Shown here piece after piece: positions 43,889 to 55,346 of a DNA stretch of 64,000 bases. Made by a program: the position numbers and the translations under genes. Numbering within the stretch: the first letter of the stretch is position 1; the number at the start of each line of letters is the position of its first letter. Source of the DNA: Dichetophora obliterata (Eukaryota; Arthropoda; Insecta; Diptera; Sciomyzidae); NCBI GenBank assembly GCA_963920525.1, contig OY986438.1:51301253-51365252 (forward strand). Direction: 5' to 3'. Under the pieces are notes generated by a model. The model searched no databases, was not told where the DNA came from, and saw nothing but the letters and a program-made list of their open reading frames with translations.

Positions 43889-45920
43889 TTACACGTGGAA
43901 ACTGGTGAACAAATGGCGTAATTCATTGACATCGGTAGGTAAGCCTTCTTGCTGAATCAAGACTTTGAGGTTTGTCTTGGTTTTTCCTTCTATACAAGTA
44001 GAGACAGGTGCTTTATACATGTAAGCCAGGTAGAGGCGCACATTGTTGTAGACACTGTTCTCTCTAAGACGAGATAGGGCATATCTGCTCTCGGTGTCAA
44101 CACAAGAGTTCGAAGTTAGTTTCACCTTTGGTGGTTGAAGAGGGTCGATGAAAGAAGTGGAACTACCAGGTTGATTAGGGGCTCCACTTGTGATTGGAAC
44201 AGAAGGAGATGGGTTTAAAGTATGTGAATGTACAAAGTTAGAATATAGTGTCTGGAGCATATTACTCTCATTTTTGTTTGCTGGTGTAACCTGGTGTGAA
44301 TTAGGATTAAGATTAAATGAGACCCGTTTTGGGTGAGAGTGCTGAAGTGTCTGATTCGCTTGATTCGAGTTAGAAGATTTTGTTTTTATGCTTTGAAAGA
44401 GCTGCGGAGTGAAGATTGGAAAGATATTAGTTTTAAGTTTCCAATTGGGATCAGATTTAGAATGTGAATTGGGTAAATATCTATCCGAGGGTGTGTAGTT
44501 TGGATCAGACGAGGTAGGATTTTGTTTATGTTGAGTTTTAATACAATGCGACTTATAATACAAATTAGAGTTAGAATTATTAGCCATATTTCTGGCAGTA
44601 TGTATATGAGAATTAGACTTAGAGTTAAATCTAGAATTAAAATTAGTATTATAAGAAATAGAACTAGAGTTAGACTTAGTGTTAGAGGTTTTAAGCAGCG
44701 TCCTAGGTTTATCACTCCATATTGAAACTTCAGCCTTGCCGCCATCTAGACTGGATGTGTGAGAAAATAGCCAGGCAAATTTTGTTGGAATGTTAATTTT
44801 GAAATTTCTGCATTTTTTTTGCGGTTTATGTAAGTTTTCTCGCAGTCATCATTTGGAATCACAATGCCGTACTTATTCTTGAAAAGCTTGCAGACCCAGG
44901 ATACACTTGTTCTTAAAGGCAGACCCTTAATGAATAGTGCTGTTTTATCAATAGCATTCCCACTGGCTAGCTTTTTTATTCTATTTTCGCAATCAGCTAG
45001 TGTCCATGTTGTTCCAAAGTGGTGAACCAATTTACGAGGTGCGGCAACTGGGCTTAGATCAGTTTGGTTCGTGATTGTTTTACAGGGAGATGTAGGCGAT
45101 GAAGGAGAAGACAGGGCTGGTGAATGCAAGAGAGATGTAAAAGAACGGCAAGGATTTGTTGTGTCAGATGTTTCCAGTATTTCTTCTAGAATTGATTGCT
45201 GGTGAAAAGATGATTGTGATTGCTGCTGAATTTCTTCAGAAACGCATTCAATATTACATGAAGCGTGTTTCAGTAAATCGTTAACACCTTCAAGTTCTAC
45301 GCGAGTTGCCGTGACTTCGTTGCTGACTTCAGTTTTTTGTTCAAATATAATTGGGAGTAGCGGGTCCTGTTGTTGCACATATGGAGTCGAGGAATTCGAG
45401 CTTTGCATCAATCCATCGATGTCGCTTCGCAGATATTTGATGTTCTCGCTAATTTGCTTACAGTCATTAGCAAGCGAGGAAGTTAGCGGCTTAATAATCG
45501 AAGTATCTTTTTTTAATTCATCCAGAGCGGTTTCGATGTCAGAGTATTTATTGTCACCAACTACTTCGATCAAACTTTTTATGTTTTTGGAGATAGTTGT
45601 TATACCCAGTTGGGTGGTCTTCATTGAACTCTCCAAAGCCTTATTGGCATCTTCTGTTGTTTGAGCAATATTGCTCAGTTGCTTAGAAGTTTTAATAAAA
45701 AGTTTTTTGTTTTCCGATTGTGATGTGGCGAAGGACTCACTTAAACATTTAATCGCTAGCATTAAATGTGAGACAGATATTTGCCTGCATTCATCGCAGA
45801 AAAACAGGAAGTTGGTAGAGTATTCCTTTAAGTAGAGAAGGCTCCTCTTAGGCAAGCCAATGCAACCACCATAAAAAAATTTGTTGCAGATCCCATTGCA
45901 AATTTCCACACGACATTTTT
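43889..45920 (-). pseudogene. LINE ORF1 protein, two frameshifts
   Basis: An ATG at about 45920 is out of frame by one base with the following 387-codon stretch, which starts with a PHD-like cysteine cluster (EICNGICNKFF, GGC, then FFCDEC). A long helical, probably coiled-coil region follows, then Ser/Pro-rich sequence. A second frameshift near 44755 leads to a very Ser/Asn-rich stretch (NSNSNLYYKSH) and the C-terminal block KTKTNLKVLIQQEGLPTDVN. PHD-type fingers in ORF1 are known in CR1-clade LINEs; the protein would bind RNA or DNA in the retrotransposition particle. Confidence 0.7.
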
Positions 45921-45963
45921 ATAATTGTTTGTATTTTAGTACAACGAACTATTGACACAGTTT

Positions 45964-46292
45964 AATTTATTTGTATGTGCACTGTTTATTGTTTTTTAAT
46001 GCTAAATTGCAATATTCGCACTTTTTAAATGTTCACTTATTTTCGACAAAGTGCAATGATCGCACTTTTACGCGGCACACTTATTATCACAGCAATATAG
46101 CAAAGCGTTGTTGAGGCAGGGGAGTAATTTATTTGTATGTGCACTGTTTATTGTTTTTTAATGCTAAATTGCAATATCCGCACTTTTTAAATGTTCAGTT
46201 ATTTTCGACAAAGTGCAATGATCGCACTTTTACGCGGCACACTTATTATCACAGCAATATAGCAACGCGTTGTTGAGGTAGGGCAGGGGAGT
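45964..46292 (-). promoter_or_regulatory. two tandem ~162-bp 5' UTR monomers of the LINE
   Basis: Units 45964-46125 and 46126-46292 are almost identical (differences at a few positions and a short GTAGG insertion in the outer unit). Each contains ATTTGTATGTGCACTG, CAAAGTGCAATGATCGCAC, ACGCGGCACACTTATT and GTTGTTGAGG. They lie directly before ORF1. Tandem 5' monomers act as promoters in several LINE families; that role here is inferred. Confidence 0.7.
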
Positions 46293-46361
46293 TGGTTAAA
46301 GAACTTGCGGAGCTAATTAAAACACGTCCGATCGATTTGACTGTCGAAAAGATATGAAAAG

Positions 46362-46480
46362 AATAACTTAGCAAATATTTGCTTGAATTTAGTATAAATT
46401 TGCTTTTTCTTAAATACATGAGGAGCGGTTTCTATTTAGCAATCTTTTATAAAATCACACCGTGATTGAGCAAATTGTTG
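46362..46480. repeat. ~115-bp direct repeat, copy 1
   Basis: AATAACTTAGCAAATATTTG...CACACCGTGATT matches 47678-47795 with only a few mismatches. Together they bracket 1.3 kb of sequence rich in AAGCAAAT/ATTTGCTT. Confidence 0.8.
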
Positions 46481-46659
46481 TACAACTATTCAAGAATATG
46501 TTAAAAAAATTTCAAATCAATCCCGCTTATAATACAGATTCTACAGCTCTTCAAACCCGGTGCGCCAGAGTAACTTTAACTAACCAGAGTAATTTTAAAC
46601 GCGTTAAAACGAAAATAAGCAAAATTAGCATCTTTGGAAAATTTTTCTAGTTTTTAAAG

Positions 46660-47365
46660 TCTAGAAAAGGGTCAACTTTTCGAATGCATTTTTTTTAGAC
46701 AATAGCTCGGCTATGATATTGCCTGGTTTTCACCTTTTTTTTATAAAAATTGTATGTTACAAACAAGTTTTTATTTAAACCGATGATGTTAAATTAACAT
46801 GCAAATTAAATTTTTTGTCTATATAATATACTTTTTTAGAAAACATCTTCAAAAATATTCCTTGATTTCAATCGCCTTTGCTTAAAATCTCCCTTAATTC
46901 AATATTTTTAATAATCAACTCTGCATTTCCTTATATATGTTAAGAAATTATTTTCTTGATTTAAGTCTTGTACCAGGTTCTGAAATCAAGTATTTAATTC
47001 TTGTTTCAAGCAATCATTTATTTTACTCGTTTTTAGAAATAATTGCTTATTATAAAATTTTTTTCTTAACTTTTGTTTTAAATGCTTGATTTTAGCAAAT
47101 GAGGCTGAATTTTAGATGTTCTTAAAACAAGCAAAATATTTGCTTAATATTAGAATATTTTTTCACTCCTTGTTTGATGCACAAGCCGTACAATATCTTT
47201 AACCGATCCATTTTCTTCAAAATTTGTTCACTATATTAAGAATTGTTCGCTCAGTAGGACGGTTATGACGACCATCATCTTCCCGTTAAGCGCGATACCT
47301 ACACGGAGGGAACTGTTTGCTAAATTTGTATTGTGGTTAAGCAAAACTTGCGCTTGAATCTCAGC
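46660..47365. other. AT-rich sequence with ATTTGCTT phrases
   Basis: No gene. Contains many TTGCTTGATTT-type phrases like those at 29.0-29.2 kb and an ACACGGAGGGAACTG phrase near 47311, suggesting a repeat-family body. Confidence 0.4.
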
Positions 47366-47536
47366 CACTTCAAAATTATTCTAGATTTCAGCAAAACTAA
47401 TCAAAATTTGCTATTCCAATTTATAATAATCTAGCAAAATTTTGATTAAATTCAAGCAAATATTTTCCAAGTTATTATAAATTGGAATAGCAAATTTTAA
47501 TTAATTTTTGCTGAAATCTAGCATATTTTTGAAGTG
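47366..47536. repeat. 171-bp hairpin with ~65-bp arms
   Basis: CACTTCAAAATTATTCTAGA and TTGCTATTCCAATTTATAAT on the left pair with ATTATAAATTGGAATAGCAA and GAAATCTAGCATATTTTTGA on the right. The loop is about 38 nt. Confidence 0.8.
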
Positions 47537-47569
47537 AAATAATTATTAACATTAAATTAAATATTACCA

Positions 47570-47655
47570 TTATCCGGAGACTTGAACCTCGGCCTTGTGA
47601 GTGTAAGTGCATGGGCTTATGCATTTCATCATCGCAGTGTTTAACTAATCGTCGC
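47570..47655 (-). ncRNA. tRNA-like (SINE-type) sequence
   Basis: On the minus strand a clear B box (GAGGTTCAAGTCTCCGG) follows an A-box-like ATTAGTTAAACACTG. Stems are poor. It lies between the hairpin and the second copy of the direct repeat. Confidence 0.4.
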
Positions 47656-47677
47656 CTGTAAGTGTATTTGAGTTTAT

Positions 47678-47795
47678 AATAACTTAGCAAATATTTGCTT
47701 GAATTTAGTATAAATTTGCTTTTTCTTAAATACATGAGGAGCGGTTTCTATTCAGCAATCTTTTATAAAATCACACCGTGATTAAGCAAAGTTGT
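47678..47795. repeat. ~115-bp direct repeat, copy 2
   Basis: Partner of 46362-46480, same orientation, a few substitutions. Confidence 0.8.
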
Positions 47796-48494
47796 ACTGA
47801 TTTGCTTTTAAGCAAAAAATGTGCTTGATTCAAGCACAAGAATTATCTCCATTAACCACGGCAGAATCCCCATTTTTATAGAACAACTGCATAATTTAAA
47901 CGCGTCGTTCGGTGGGAAAAAATTCTATACTGTAAATTTTCCAACTGCTCGTAAAAGTAGAAAAAAATTAGATATGGAAAAAAGAAACTAAGAGTAGAGA
48001 AAAAAGATAAGAAAGATTGCCTAAAAGATACTCTCTAACTGATTTCACTTAGCTTTTTTGCCAGACTCTTTCAAAACCTAATGGCGTCTTCAATGAAAAG
48101 CTGGCGGAAAGAGTTAATATAGAATTATTTCTCGGAACTATAAGAATATGACTTTTTCTTAACTTACAAAATTAAAGCTTTTCATACAGTATCTGTTTTA
48201 CTTTTCATACAGTATCTGATTTTAAAACATACAAGGTGTTTTCTTACAATTTAGTTGACGTCGATGATTACAGTTTTTTGCATAAGATAAGCTGTTAGGC
48301 TACATTTTGTTATGCCGTTTCAGAAACTAGAAGACGATCATATTAACGAAAGCCTTATAAGCGCGTGGAGTAATTAAACGGGACTTGAAGCATGGAACTT
48401 GAGCTGTATTAGTAAAACCATGTGGCGTTAAAATGCCAAAATAAAACATACCTGGTGTTTTTTTTTATTTTTATTACGACAGTATTACGTTTTC
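47796..48494. other. intergenic; possible 3' part of the Helitron scrap
   Basis: Nothing coding. GGCATTTTAACGCCACATGG (minus strand, near 48430) can form a small hairpin but no clear Helitron CTRRT end was located. Confidence 0.35.
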
Positions 48495-48725
48495 TTAATC
48501 TATTTCTGTATATACATTATTAAATGCTGTCATACCTTCATTATTAGGTAGAATGCGCTGCCTACTAAGTTTAATAAAAATTGTAACTTCATAAAAAGAG
48601 CGGGCTCGACTTAGTGCCACATACAAAAGACCGTGAGTGAACACTGGATTTGATAGATATATCGCAGTATTTTGCAATGACTGCCGCTGACTCTTATTAA
48701 TAGCCATAGCAAATGACAAAGGCAC
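48495..48725 (-). pseudogene. Helitron/Pif1-type helicase C-terminal fragment
   Basis: The 76-codon frame reads PLSFAMAINKSQRQSLQNTA, IYLSNPVFTHGLLYVALSRA, RSFYEVTIF. This matches the last two helicase motifs of Pif1-like helicases found at the C-terminus of Helitron Rep/Hel proteins (INKSQGQT and LYVALSRxR). The Gly of KSQGQ is Arg here. The upstream part is missing, so it is a truncated relic. Confidence 0.8.
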
Positions 48726-48841
48726 CTGCTAGACGTTCAATATTTATTTGGATCGCGATCCAAGATCCAGATTTCAAAATATTTAAATATATTACGATAT
48801 GGATCACGTAAACTGAAGGTTAAAGTGTAGAAAGTTAAGCG

Positions 48842-48915
48842 TACATCTGGCCAGGATTCGATCATGGGACCCTTGGGTGAGAGTCAAGCGCGCTACCACT
48901 AGACCTTCGAGGCAG
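48842..48915 (-). ncRNA. tRNA-Glu-like pseudogene or SINE head
   Basis: On the minus strand GGTCTAGTGGTAGCGCG (A box) is followed by TTGACTCTCACCCAAGG, whose 7-nt loop CTCTCAC carries anticodon CTC, and by TGATCGAATCCTGG (B box, one change). The A-box and anticodon arm closely follow insect tRNA-Glu. The acceptor ends do not pair, so it is not a working tRNA. Confidence 0.6.
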
Positions 48916-48919
48916 CCTG

Positions 48920-50308
48920 AGAGTATCATAATATTGATGTTTTTGATTAAGACTACGAAGTGGTAAATGGAAGTGGAAATGGAAATGGGTATGAACTCAC
49001 CATTACTTAAATATAATTTAGCTGCGAGGCCGACAAGGTATGTTTACAACTCTCTATTACATTTCTTCGGACATGGCTGCCAAACATTTAAGTCATCTAC
49101 ACAGTAAACAACGATGGGAGTAAGTATGCCGCTTAGAAAAAAATTCACGAAAACATAAGCAACCTCTGCGCTTAAAATCTCAGCGCCAACTGGAGTTTTC
49201 AATTCTATTTTTGCCCACTACGAAAGAACGGCTATTATTCATCGTCGCCTGAGTAAAATAAGATCGTATGTTACATTTCACAGATTTTGGGAATCCGCTG
49301 TCAAAGTTTAGAATTGAATTAATCAATAATTTGACTGGCAATTTTAATTTAAATTGGAAATATTGTAAAAATTATAAATCGCTACTAGTTTACAAATTTT
49401 TTACTTTACATTTTTAATTATTAAACAAAATACAGAGGGTTTCTTTTAAAAAATTTTGTTGCATGTGTCCTTTACACACATGTTATGTGCTAAACCTAAG
49501 ATTTAGTATGACATATGACAAATAATTGTTCAAAAAATTTTAATTTTTAAAATGGTGAAATTTTATACATGTAGTAAATTTTAAAAAAATCCCTGTATTA
49601 TCACATCAAAATTATCGCGATATATTGAAAACTATAGATTTTCTTAGTTGTTGATTAGTAAAAATAACGGTAAGCGAAAGCTTTTTCGAAAATATTTTGT
49701 ACGGATAGTGGAAGTAAAAAAATTCTGCAACATTTTTGCGATACTTTGAAAACTAAAAATTATTCCTTCTGTAAAAGCGCATATAAAACCAACTAAACGG
49801 TAGAAGTGGGATTGTATATTTGATCATTGTTGGCATTATTTGTTCTGCAAAAGGCGCATATATTAAAAAATGATTTGCCCTTGTACGAAATGTTGTTGTC
49901 ACCATATCGTAAAAGAAAAAAAAAATGCCAAAATATCAGTTTTAGTGGGAATAAAACGAATATCTAATAAAATAGCGAAAATAGCGAAAATGAGTAATGC
50001 ACAAGCTGCCTAGCTGCAGTAGCTGCTTATGCTGTTTTTAAGATTGTTGTTGTTGTTGTTGTGTTTGCTTGTGTGGTTCGTTATTACGTCGTTCGTTGTT
50101 GTGCTGCTTTTGTTGTTTGTTTTTATAAATATGTATGTAAAACATACATATATAAATACACATGAGCTGCTTTTTTTTCCCAGATAGCCAATCCGCTTAT
50201 TTGAAAACGGTGTGCACTTTTAAAAGCACTGAAGCGGACCGTTTCGTTGTCAGCAAACTATGCATTGTGTTTCATATAAGCGTACCATTTATTAAGTTGT
50301 ATATTAAT
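48920..50308. other. intergenic, nothing recognised
   Basis: AT-rich sequence with a short (TTG)n run at about 50046-50063. No gene or element ends recognised. Confidence 0.45.
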
Positions 50309-50679
50309 GTTGATTTTCTATGATTTAAATATATATACTTAATGTTTGATAGTTTAAATCATTCTTGATCTTAAATACAAATTCTCGTTGTTTGATAATT
50401 AAAAATCGTTTATTGAGCTTCAGGTCAGGTTAGAACAATTAATTGCTCTAACGAATTTTTTTCAAAGAAACAACAGCAACAATATTTTCAATATGAAAAG
50501 AAGAAACAAAACATCACTAGCTGATTGATTAACTAGTTAGGTTAATTAATTGTTCTAACCTGACCTAAAGCTCAATAAAATATTTTAAACTATCAAACAA
50601 CTAGAATTTGCATTTAAAATCAAAAACGATTCAAACTATCAAACAATTAGAATTTGTATTTAAATCATAGAAAATCAAC
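50309..50679. repeat. 371-bp foldback element
   Basis: Left arm GTTGATTTTCTATGATTTAA, GTTTGATAGTTTAAATCATT and TTATTGAGCTTCAGGTCAGG is mirrored on the right by CCTGACCTAAAGCTCAATAA, ACTATCAAACAACTAGAATT and TTAAATCATAGAAAATCAAC. The loop is about 110 nt. Related pieces occur at 9790-9990 and 19961-20114. Confidence 0.85.
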
Positions 50680-51170
50680 ACAATAAATAACAAGGTCATA
50701 TAGAAAACTTTAGATTGTATATTAATTTTATTTGTTGTTAAACAATGGTAACCTTTTCTTAAAATGGTTTTTATTAAGTTGCAACAATAAACTAAACAAT
50801 AAACGGCAATTCAACTGCACTACCTTGATTTCAATACAAGATTCAATGCATATTTCAGCGTTTTTTGAAGAACGGGTGAAATAGAGAGGGGAAAAAGACA
50901 AGAACAATCGACACATCAAGCGAATATGACATGAATTTCAATTCGATTCTTGATAAATATAAAAAGGACTTCACAATTATATAGAGAACGGTTTAAAGGT
51001 ACAAAAACATGTCGTTTTCATAACAGCAAATCAGACGCTGCCGTTTTAAGTACCGTTTAGCTGGCAAGTAACATTCATGGCTTGTTGGGTTGTAATGCAA
51101 TAGAGAATACAGATGCATGTAGCTAGAGAGCCAGTATGTGGCTACAAAAAATGTACTATTACTAGCCAAG
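50680..51170. other. intergenic, nothing recognised
   Basis: The first 35 bp match the flank of the 19961-20114 foldback; the rest is unrecognised. Confidence 0.4.
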
Positions 51171-51669
51171 GTTGCCAGTTAAAATTTAAAACAATTCCGA
51201 CAAAAAGTAAATAACATAAATTAAATACAACAAAAATTACCATTGTAAATATAAACAAAAAAGTTTCTACCGCAATAAAAAAATATCAAAAAAAGATCTC
51301 ACGATCATTTAAAATAACCACAAAAATACCACGCGTTTTAAAAATATCACCACAAATTCCATATACATTTAAAATTGCCACAAAAATCTCATTTGCATTA
51401 AAAAATACCACAATAAGTCCCATATGCGCAAACATTTTAAAAAACATTTAGAAATACCACAAAGGAACTTTGCTGACTAAATAGGGAAAAATGTAAACAG
51501 AATATTACCAAACTCTCACGGAAATTTAAATATCCCGCTGAATTTCCACGCCAATTAAAAAATACCATGCTGAATTAAAAAATTTAATAAGAATTCCCAG
51601 AAACAAAAATTCCTAAGGGTAATTAAAAATTATCACGAATGGGATTTTTCCAACATAACTGGCAACGTT
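51171..51669. mobile_element. possible ~500-bp element with GTTGCCAGTTA ends
   Basis: GTTGCCAGTTA at the left and TAACTGGCAAC at the right (one base inserted) are inverted. The interior is a degenerate direct repeat of phrases such as AAAATACCACAAAAAT and TCCCATATGC. The TIR is short, so confidence is limited. Confidence 0.45.
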
Positions 51670-51714
51670 GCTACTAGCTGCTGGTATTGTTGTTTTGGTT
51701 CTTCATGTGTTGCA

Positions 51715-51885
51715 AAGGGCCGTTTTTCACTCGTCAATTCTATGAGCAATAATTGCTTTCGCCGCAAGTAGTTTGTTGACTCCTCGGGTTTAAAGGGGAC
51801 TTTCGTAAACCCCCTCATGCGTGCGAATAATTCACAAACTGCTTGCGGCAAAGGCAATTATTGACGAGTGAAAAGGGGGACAAAG
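51715..51885. repeat. hairpin plus third direct copy
   Basis: CACTCGTCAATTC and AATTGCTTTCGCCGCAAGTA on the left pair with GCTTGCGGCAAAGGCAATTA and TTGACGAGTG on the right. A third copy (GCAATAATTGCTTTCGCCAC) follows at about 51902 in the left-arm orientation. Confidence 0.6.
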
Positions 51886-52201
51886 AGATCTTGATACCAG
51901 AGCAATAATTGCTTTCGCCACAAGCTCGAGAATTTTCGTGTGTAACGAGTGAAAAGCGGGACATAGTAAGCAAAGTTCTATTTATTTTCTGTGGACGATT
52001 CGGTTCATCCCCTCTAACGCTGCTCAACTGCTGTGATCTTGCTCTTTTCTGTGCGTCGTTGTTTTAGATTTGCTTGGTAATTGTTGTTGGTTCAGTTTTC
52101 TGAAATTTTTTTAGATGTTTTTAATTTTTACTCGACATGAACAGCTGTATTTGACAACTAGCTCGCCTTTCTCTGCTTTCTACTTCATTCCTCTCGGAGT
52201 C

Positions 52202-52228
52202 GGCACTACCTGGTTATTCTGCCATGAG
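52202..52228. repeat. single end of the 35551 hAT-like MITE family
   Basis: TACCTGGTTATTCTGCCATG differs at three positions from the right TIR of the element at 35551-36116. No partner end was found. Confidence 0.45.
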
Positions 52229-52301
52229 TTTGAGTACGAATAAGAGCCTGAACAGAATCAAAAATCGTTGCGACCGACGATTGAAATAGCATAGATTCTA
52301 A

Positions 52302-52818
52302 CAGCCCTATTCTGGTTGTTAGCTTAACAAGAAGTAGTAAAGGAGCTCTTGTTAAGCTGATTGTTATGTTATGTAAATGTTGGTATTCTTAAAAATCATT
52401 AACAACATAAAAGCTTGAAAAGCTTTTAAAGTTCACCATGCATGGTGAAAATCGCTGTATAAACAGGTGCTTCTAGTGCAGCTTGTGACTTTGCAAGCTC
52501 GTGAAAAATTTGCCACGGCTACTGAAAGATTTCATTATCAACACTTTAAGTAAAAAATTCTTCCATTTTTCAGTTTAATGTATTTAAACTCAATATTATA
52601 TTATAATTTGTATTTTTTTTATTATTTTCACAAAAATTTTCTACTAAGCACATACATTTCATTCGTTGTTAAGACTCTTTCTGTTATTAAAAAAAATTTT
52701 AAGGAAAAGAGCTTTTAAATTTTGCAGCAGAATACGAAACCTTAACAAATATTAATAATGTTAATATTAACTATTTTGTTAATGTGGTGAGCTTAGTTAA
52801 GCTGCCAGAATAAGGCTG
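52302..52818. mobile_element. 517-bp MITE with TAA target duplication
   Basis: TAA at 52299-52301 and 52819-52821. TIRs CAGCCCTATTCTGG and CCAGAATAAGGCTG are inverted with one mismatch; TTAGCTTAA and TTAAGCT continue the pairing after a short gap. TWA duplication suggests a PIF/Harbinger relative. Confidence 0.75.
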
Positions 52819-52821
52819 TAA

Positions 52822-54181
52822 GTCTGCGATTTATCGTTGCGGAAAACGAGCTGCGTTTTTTTCTACATTTTTTCTACATCCTGTTCACTACAGGAAAAAT
52901 AAATCATTCAAATTTACCCATATTTATTTCCATTAATTTAACATAACTTTGAATAACATTTAGTTTTATCCAACAAAACAACAAAACAACCAACAAAAGA
53001 ACAACAAATTCATCACCAAAAATATCAAAAGAAAACTTTTATAAAACAAAACAAATTTTTACATGAATTTAATTGTGAGCATTTTAGGTCAGGTAAGTTT
53101 AAAGAAGGACAACAACAACAAATTTGTTTTTAAATAATTTTTATTTAGAAGATGAAATACTTTAAAATAGTTTTGAAGAATATAAATAAAAAAAAACAGA
53201 ATTTTTCTCTATTACTGTATAAAAAGCAATTCTATGTCTATACTTACGATACTATTGAAACTGTGTCTTTTTTTTTATCTTACAGTACTAATTTATCCTC
53301 AAATAAAACAAATAAATACAAATCAGCTAAAATTTTTTTAATTCACTGATACAAATTTTTAAAAATGAATATAAGGTAAACTTTTCCCAGTATCCCAGAA
53401 TTTCATATTGCATTCTGAAAAATAACACTCTTCTCTTAACAGAAAAATGTTTCTTATTGCAATTACTTACTCGGGCGCTGGCGATTCGTCTCGCGTGCGT
53501 TCGTCTGATCATGCCGACATCTTTATTTCTACAGAAACTTGAAGGTTCACTCCGAACCTTCAAACACATACGACAATATTTTACTGAACACAAAAAAAAT
53601 GGAAATCTTATTAAAAAATAGACGTACGTGGCAGTTGTTCGCACATACGACAGTATTTTATTCAAACGATAACTAAGTGTCACATGCGTGACGTAAGTGC
53701 CCTTAATGATCTTATTTTACTCAGGAGACGTCATGCTTTTAAGACTAGTAGTAACATTAGAAAACACAATATTAAATACTAAATTTTGTATGTGCTAACT
53801 AGTAAGCTTACAGACAGAATTGGTTCTCATCCGGTTTTTACTGGCTTTCTTACTTCAATAATTCGTAAAACCGGTTATTGAAAAATCGTAATTTTCGGGT
53901 TATTCTAGAAACTGGTTGTAATATTTTTCTGTCTATTTGAAAACACTAGCGCCAACATCGAGTGAGTCATCGTATACGTGTTTCCACTCTCGTAAAGTCT
54001 CAGAACGCGGTGCAAATGCTGAACACCACTGAATTAGTTCCATGTATTAAAATGGCCAACAATCAAACATTAAAAGTGAAATATATAGCAAAGAATATTT
54101 TAAATTCAGCGATCAACAGTAAACCTTTATCTAATAAGCAATTCCAAAAGGATTAAGCTATATCCTTTCCGGTCACACCTC
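52822..54181. other. intergenic, one short direct repeat
   Basis: CACATACGACAATATTTTA (about 53568) recurs as CACATACGACAGTATTTTA (about 53642), period about 74 bp. Otherwise no gene or element is recognised. Confidence 0.45.
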
Positions 54182-54184
54182 TAA

Positions 54185-55346
54185 CTGTGGGTTTAGACCG
54201 CCTGAACGAACGAAAAATTTATCGCGAACAATTTATTGCAATAAATTCTTCGTTCGGAGTACTGTTTAGACCGCACGAACATCATTCGCGAACAAACATT
54301 GGCCGCCATCTTGTTCGTTCAGGCGGTGTAAACAGCAATTTGTGCATTAGGCCGAACATCAATAAATGCAGGGTTGATAACTCCTTATTTTTATATTAGT
54401 ACTAAAACTTATACTCCGTTTCTCAACAACAAATGGTTTGCCACTCCATAACAATATATTACTCGTATTAGTTATCATAGAAAAGACGTGTGTTTAACTT
54501 AAGGGCCCATTTAAGTTTTTCGACAAACAAAAATTGAATGTTTTCACATTTTTCGTGTGTCAATAAATTTCGTAAATTTTAAGTCAATTAAATAAAAATT
54601 GTTCCCAAATTGTATGCACTTATTAAGCATATATTATTGATACTTTCAGTCGTTCGATTTTTATTTTAGAGAAATTTTTTTTATGTTATAACTTTAAAGA
54701 ATTGTTTTTAGTCACAAATCGAATTTTCAACTACCATTTTGGTTAATATCCACATTTTTCTAAAATCTTTGATTAAAAACTCAAAAAGTTTCAGGAGAAC
54801 CTAAAATATATTTTTTTTTATTTGAACGAGCTCTATTGCGGACTCCTGCTATATATTTAATAATATTTGCTATCCATAAACTCAAAATTTTTATTAAAAA
54901 TTATATAGTTATTTAAAAAAAAATGACCTCAAATAAACAGTTGCCTCAAATAAATAAAATATAGGGTTTTCCGCTTAAAAACTTCATTTGGCGCTTTACA
55001 CAACACAATCATATTGCAGCGAAAGTTAACAGAACACTTTTAAAAACATAAAACTAAATTACTACATATTTTAGTACTTTTCATAAATTATTCTCTAAAG
55101 CTACTCCTCTTTGCTACTTTTCTGTTTTTAAACACAGCGCAAGACCGGATTCGCCCAAAAAGATCGAAGCTTGTTCGATCAGAGCGAACGAAGGAATCTT
55201 CGTTCGTTCGCCCTAATTTACTGTTTACACCGGGCAAACATTGTTCGCGATAAATTTATAGCGAACACTGTTCGTTCGGGCAAAGTGTTTAAACCGAGCG
55301 AACGAACGAGGTTTCTTTCGTTCGTTCAGGCGGTCTAAACGCACAG
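54185..55346. mobile_element. 1,162-bp Harbinger-like element with iterated ends
   Basis: TAA at 54182-54184 and 55347-55349. TIRs CTGTGGGTTTAGACCGCCTG and CAGGCGGTCTAAACGCACAG. The motif GTTTAGACCGC..GAACG recurs within 150 bp of each end in both orientations (54191, 54263, 54319 inverted, 55229, 55290, 55326 inverted), with GAACGAACG and TTCGCGAAC words between. The AT-rich centre has no coding sequence. Iterated subterminal motifs are usually transposase binding sites. Confidence 0.8.

Larger units (their letters stand above)
40631..46292 (-). mobile_element. near full-length CR1/Jockey-type LINE, 5.7 kb
   Basis: Read on the minus strand: two tandem 5' monomers (46292-45964), ORF1 (about 45920-43889), ORF2 with endonuclease and reverse transcriptase (about 43837-40978), a 3' UTR and a (TAAA)n tail (seen as TTTA repeats at 40633-40662). 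Several frameshifts make it non-autonomous, but all domains are recognisable. Microsatellite rather than poly(A) tails are seen in CR1-like and I-like clades. Confidence 0.85.

Noticed and set aside
44522..44745. Open frames on both strands within LINE ORF1 low-complexity region
   Set aside because: Caused by the Ser/Asn-rich (TCT/AAT) codon bias of ORF1 read in other frames.
46362..47795. LTR retrotransposon bounded by 115-bp direct repeats
   Set aside because: No TG...CA ends, primer-binding site, polypurine tract or gag/pol; the interior is only 1.2 kb of hairpin and AT-rich repeat.
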